DNA from: a virus | DNA length: 37,964 bases | IMG/VR virus record: IMGVR_UViG_3300011115_000146 | Span: 1-37,964 of that record | Direction: 5' to 3' (one strand) | Shown here: positions 37,136-37,964 of the stretch, in pieces | Numbering within the stretch: position 1 is the first letter of the stretch | Layout: every line of letters begins with the position of its first letter | The notes under the pieces: generated by a model | What the model saw: the letters and a program-made list of their open reading frames with translations, nothing else | Told to the model about the DNA's origin: nothing | Databases searched by the model: none | Translations under genes and position numbers: made by a program

Positions 37136-37964
37136 ATGGCAAATACCACGATTTCAGCATTACCGTCAGCGACTACCCCGCTCGCGGGTACTGAAGTCGT
37201 TCCAATTGTCCAGAGCGGCACGACCAAGAAAGTTGCGGTCAGTAACCTAATTAGCCTGACCACCACTGGAACCAGTGGTGCGGCTACGTTTGTTAATAGC
37301 GTTCTCAATATTCCGCAGTATTCTGGTGGTGGTGGATCTGGCACTGTAACGAGCGTTGGTCTTTCTGCACCTGCGTTTTTGTCGGTTACGGGAAGCCCGG
37401 TTACGACATCTGGAACGCTTGCGCTTTCGTATTCTGGCACTGCGCTTCCCGTTGCCAACGGAGGTACGGGTCAAACGACGGCAAACGCTGCGCTAAATGG
37501 TCTGTTGCCATCTCAGACTGGTCAAAACGGCAAAGTTTTGTCTACTGACGGGGCAAATACAACTTGGACTGCTGTAACCGGCACGGGTACGGTTACGAGC
37601 GTGGCAATGTCCGTTCCGGCATTTTTGTCGGTTACCGGGTCGCCGATTACCGCTAGCGGCACTTTGGCCGTTTCGTTGTCTGGCACGGCTTTGCCGGTTG
37701 CTAATGGCGGCACTGGCGCAACTACAGCAACTGCTGCGTTTGATGCGCTTGCCCCATCGCAGACGGCCAACTCTGGCAAATACCTGACAACCAACGGCAC
37801 AACAACGTCTTGGGCCACGGTGTCTGGCGGCGGTTCTCCCGCTGGTGCAGACACGCAAGTTCAGTACAACAGCGGCGGGACTTCTTTTGGTGCTTCGTCA
37901 GCGTTTACGTTTACTAGTGCTACTGGACTGGTAACCGCTACTGGTTTTGCAGGTGCGCTTAACG
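37136..37964 (+). CDS. Tail fibre protein, N-terminal part (cut by contig end)
   Basis: The frame is open to the last base. It aligns with codons 1-251 of the fibre gene at 2062-4281 but carries 25 extra residues after the shared 'TKKVAVS' (NLISLTTTGTSGAATFVNSV... segment, residues about 37-61). The final 127 bases are identical to 2689-2815. If the ends are joined there, the full fibre continues from 2816 to 4281 and would be 25 residues longer than the left version. Confidence 0.82.
   Translation, partial: MANTTISALPSATTPLAGTEVVPIVQSGTTKKVAVSNLISLTTTGTSGAATFVNSVLNIPQYSGGGGSGTVTSVGLSAPAFLSVTGSPVTTSGTLALSYSGTALPVANGGTGQTTANAALNGLLPSQTGQNGKVLSTDGANTTWTAVTGTGTVTSVAMSVPAFLSVTGSPITASGTLAVSLSGTALPVANGGTGATTATAAFDALAPSQTANSGKYLTTNGTTTSWATVSGGGSPAGADTQVQYNSGGTSFGASSAFTFTSATGLVTATGFAGALN
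37838..37964. repeat. 127-base exact repeat of 2689-2815 at the contig end
   Basis: It is identical to 2689-2815 over 127 bases and ends at the last base of the window. Joining the two copies gives a closed unit of 35,149 bases (2816-37964). Confidence 0.9.

Overview
This is a tailed double-stranded DNA phage with a short-tailed (podovirus) virion of the P22 type. The evidence is a P22-like set of portal, scaffold, coat protein, gp4-like and gp10-like tail accessory proteins, beta-helix tailspikes and ejection proteins. There are no tape-measure, sheath or sigma genes, no tRNAs, and no integrase or CI repressor. The lysis genes (GH108 muramidase, GTA-type holin) imply a Gram-negative host. 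Composition and the small conserved proteins suggest an aquatic proteobacterium, but that is inference.

Layout. The plus-strand morphogenesis block runs from the packaging genes at 31.0-33.8 kb (TerS, a GNAT-like protein, TerL), through three Lys-rich mini-proteins and the portal (33.8-36.5 kb), into a fibre gene cut by the right end. It continues at the left end with the fibre, scaffold, coat, two small virion proteins, gp4-like, gp10-like, two paralogous tailspikes, a cupin and three ejection-type proteins. A lysis region follows (18.2-20.9 kb): small membrane proteins, a metallophosphoesterase, a muramidase and a holin. From 27.45 kb down to 20.84 kb lies a tightly overlapped minus-strand early operon. 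It encodes a tiny membrane peptide, a Sak4-like ATPase, a DUF669 protein, an Fe-S PD-(D/E)XK nuclease, a superfamily 2 helicase, a VRR-NUC nuclease and nine further small proteins. Divergent from it on the plus strand are a Cro-like repressor, a Prim-Pol/helicase fusion and a ParB-methyltransferase fusion.

Assembly. The ends overlap. Bases 1-2688 are a diverged second version of 35096-37837, and the last 127 bases (37838-37964) are identical to 2689-2815. An exact 127-base match followed by the contig end is what a de Bruijn assembler with k=127 leaves behind. The simplest reading is a circularly permuted genome of about 35.15 kb (2816-37964). The first 2.7 kb would then be the allele of a co-occurring related strain.

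Signals not explained by genes. There is a dense array of CGTAAC/GTTACG words just after the primase gene, and a second cluster of the same word inside the 3' end of terS; these are origin and pac candidates. A 16-bp inverted repeat holds the ribosome-binding site and start codon of the phosphoesterase gene in its loop. An (ATG)8 tract lies inside the methyltransferase gene. A plus-strand terminator sits inside the minus-strand operon.
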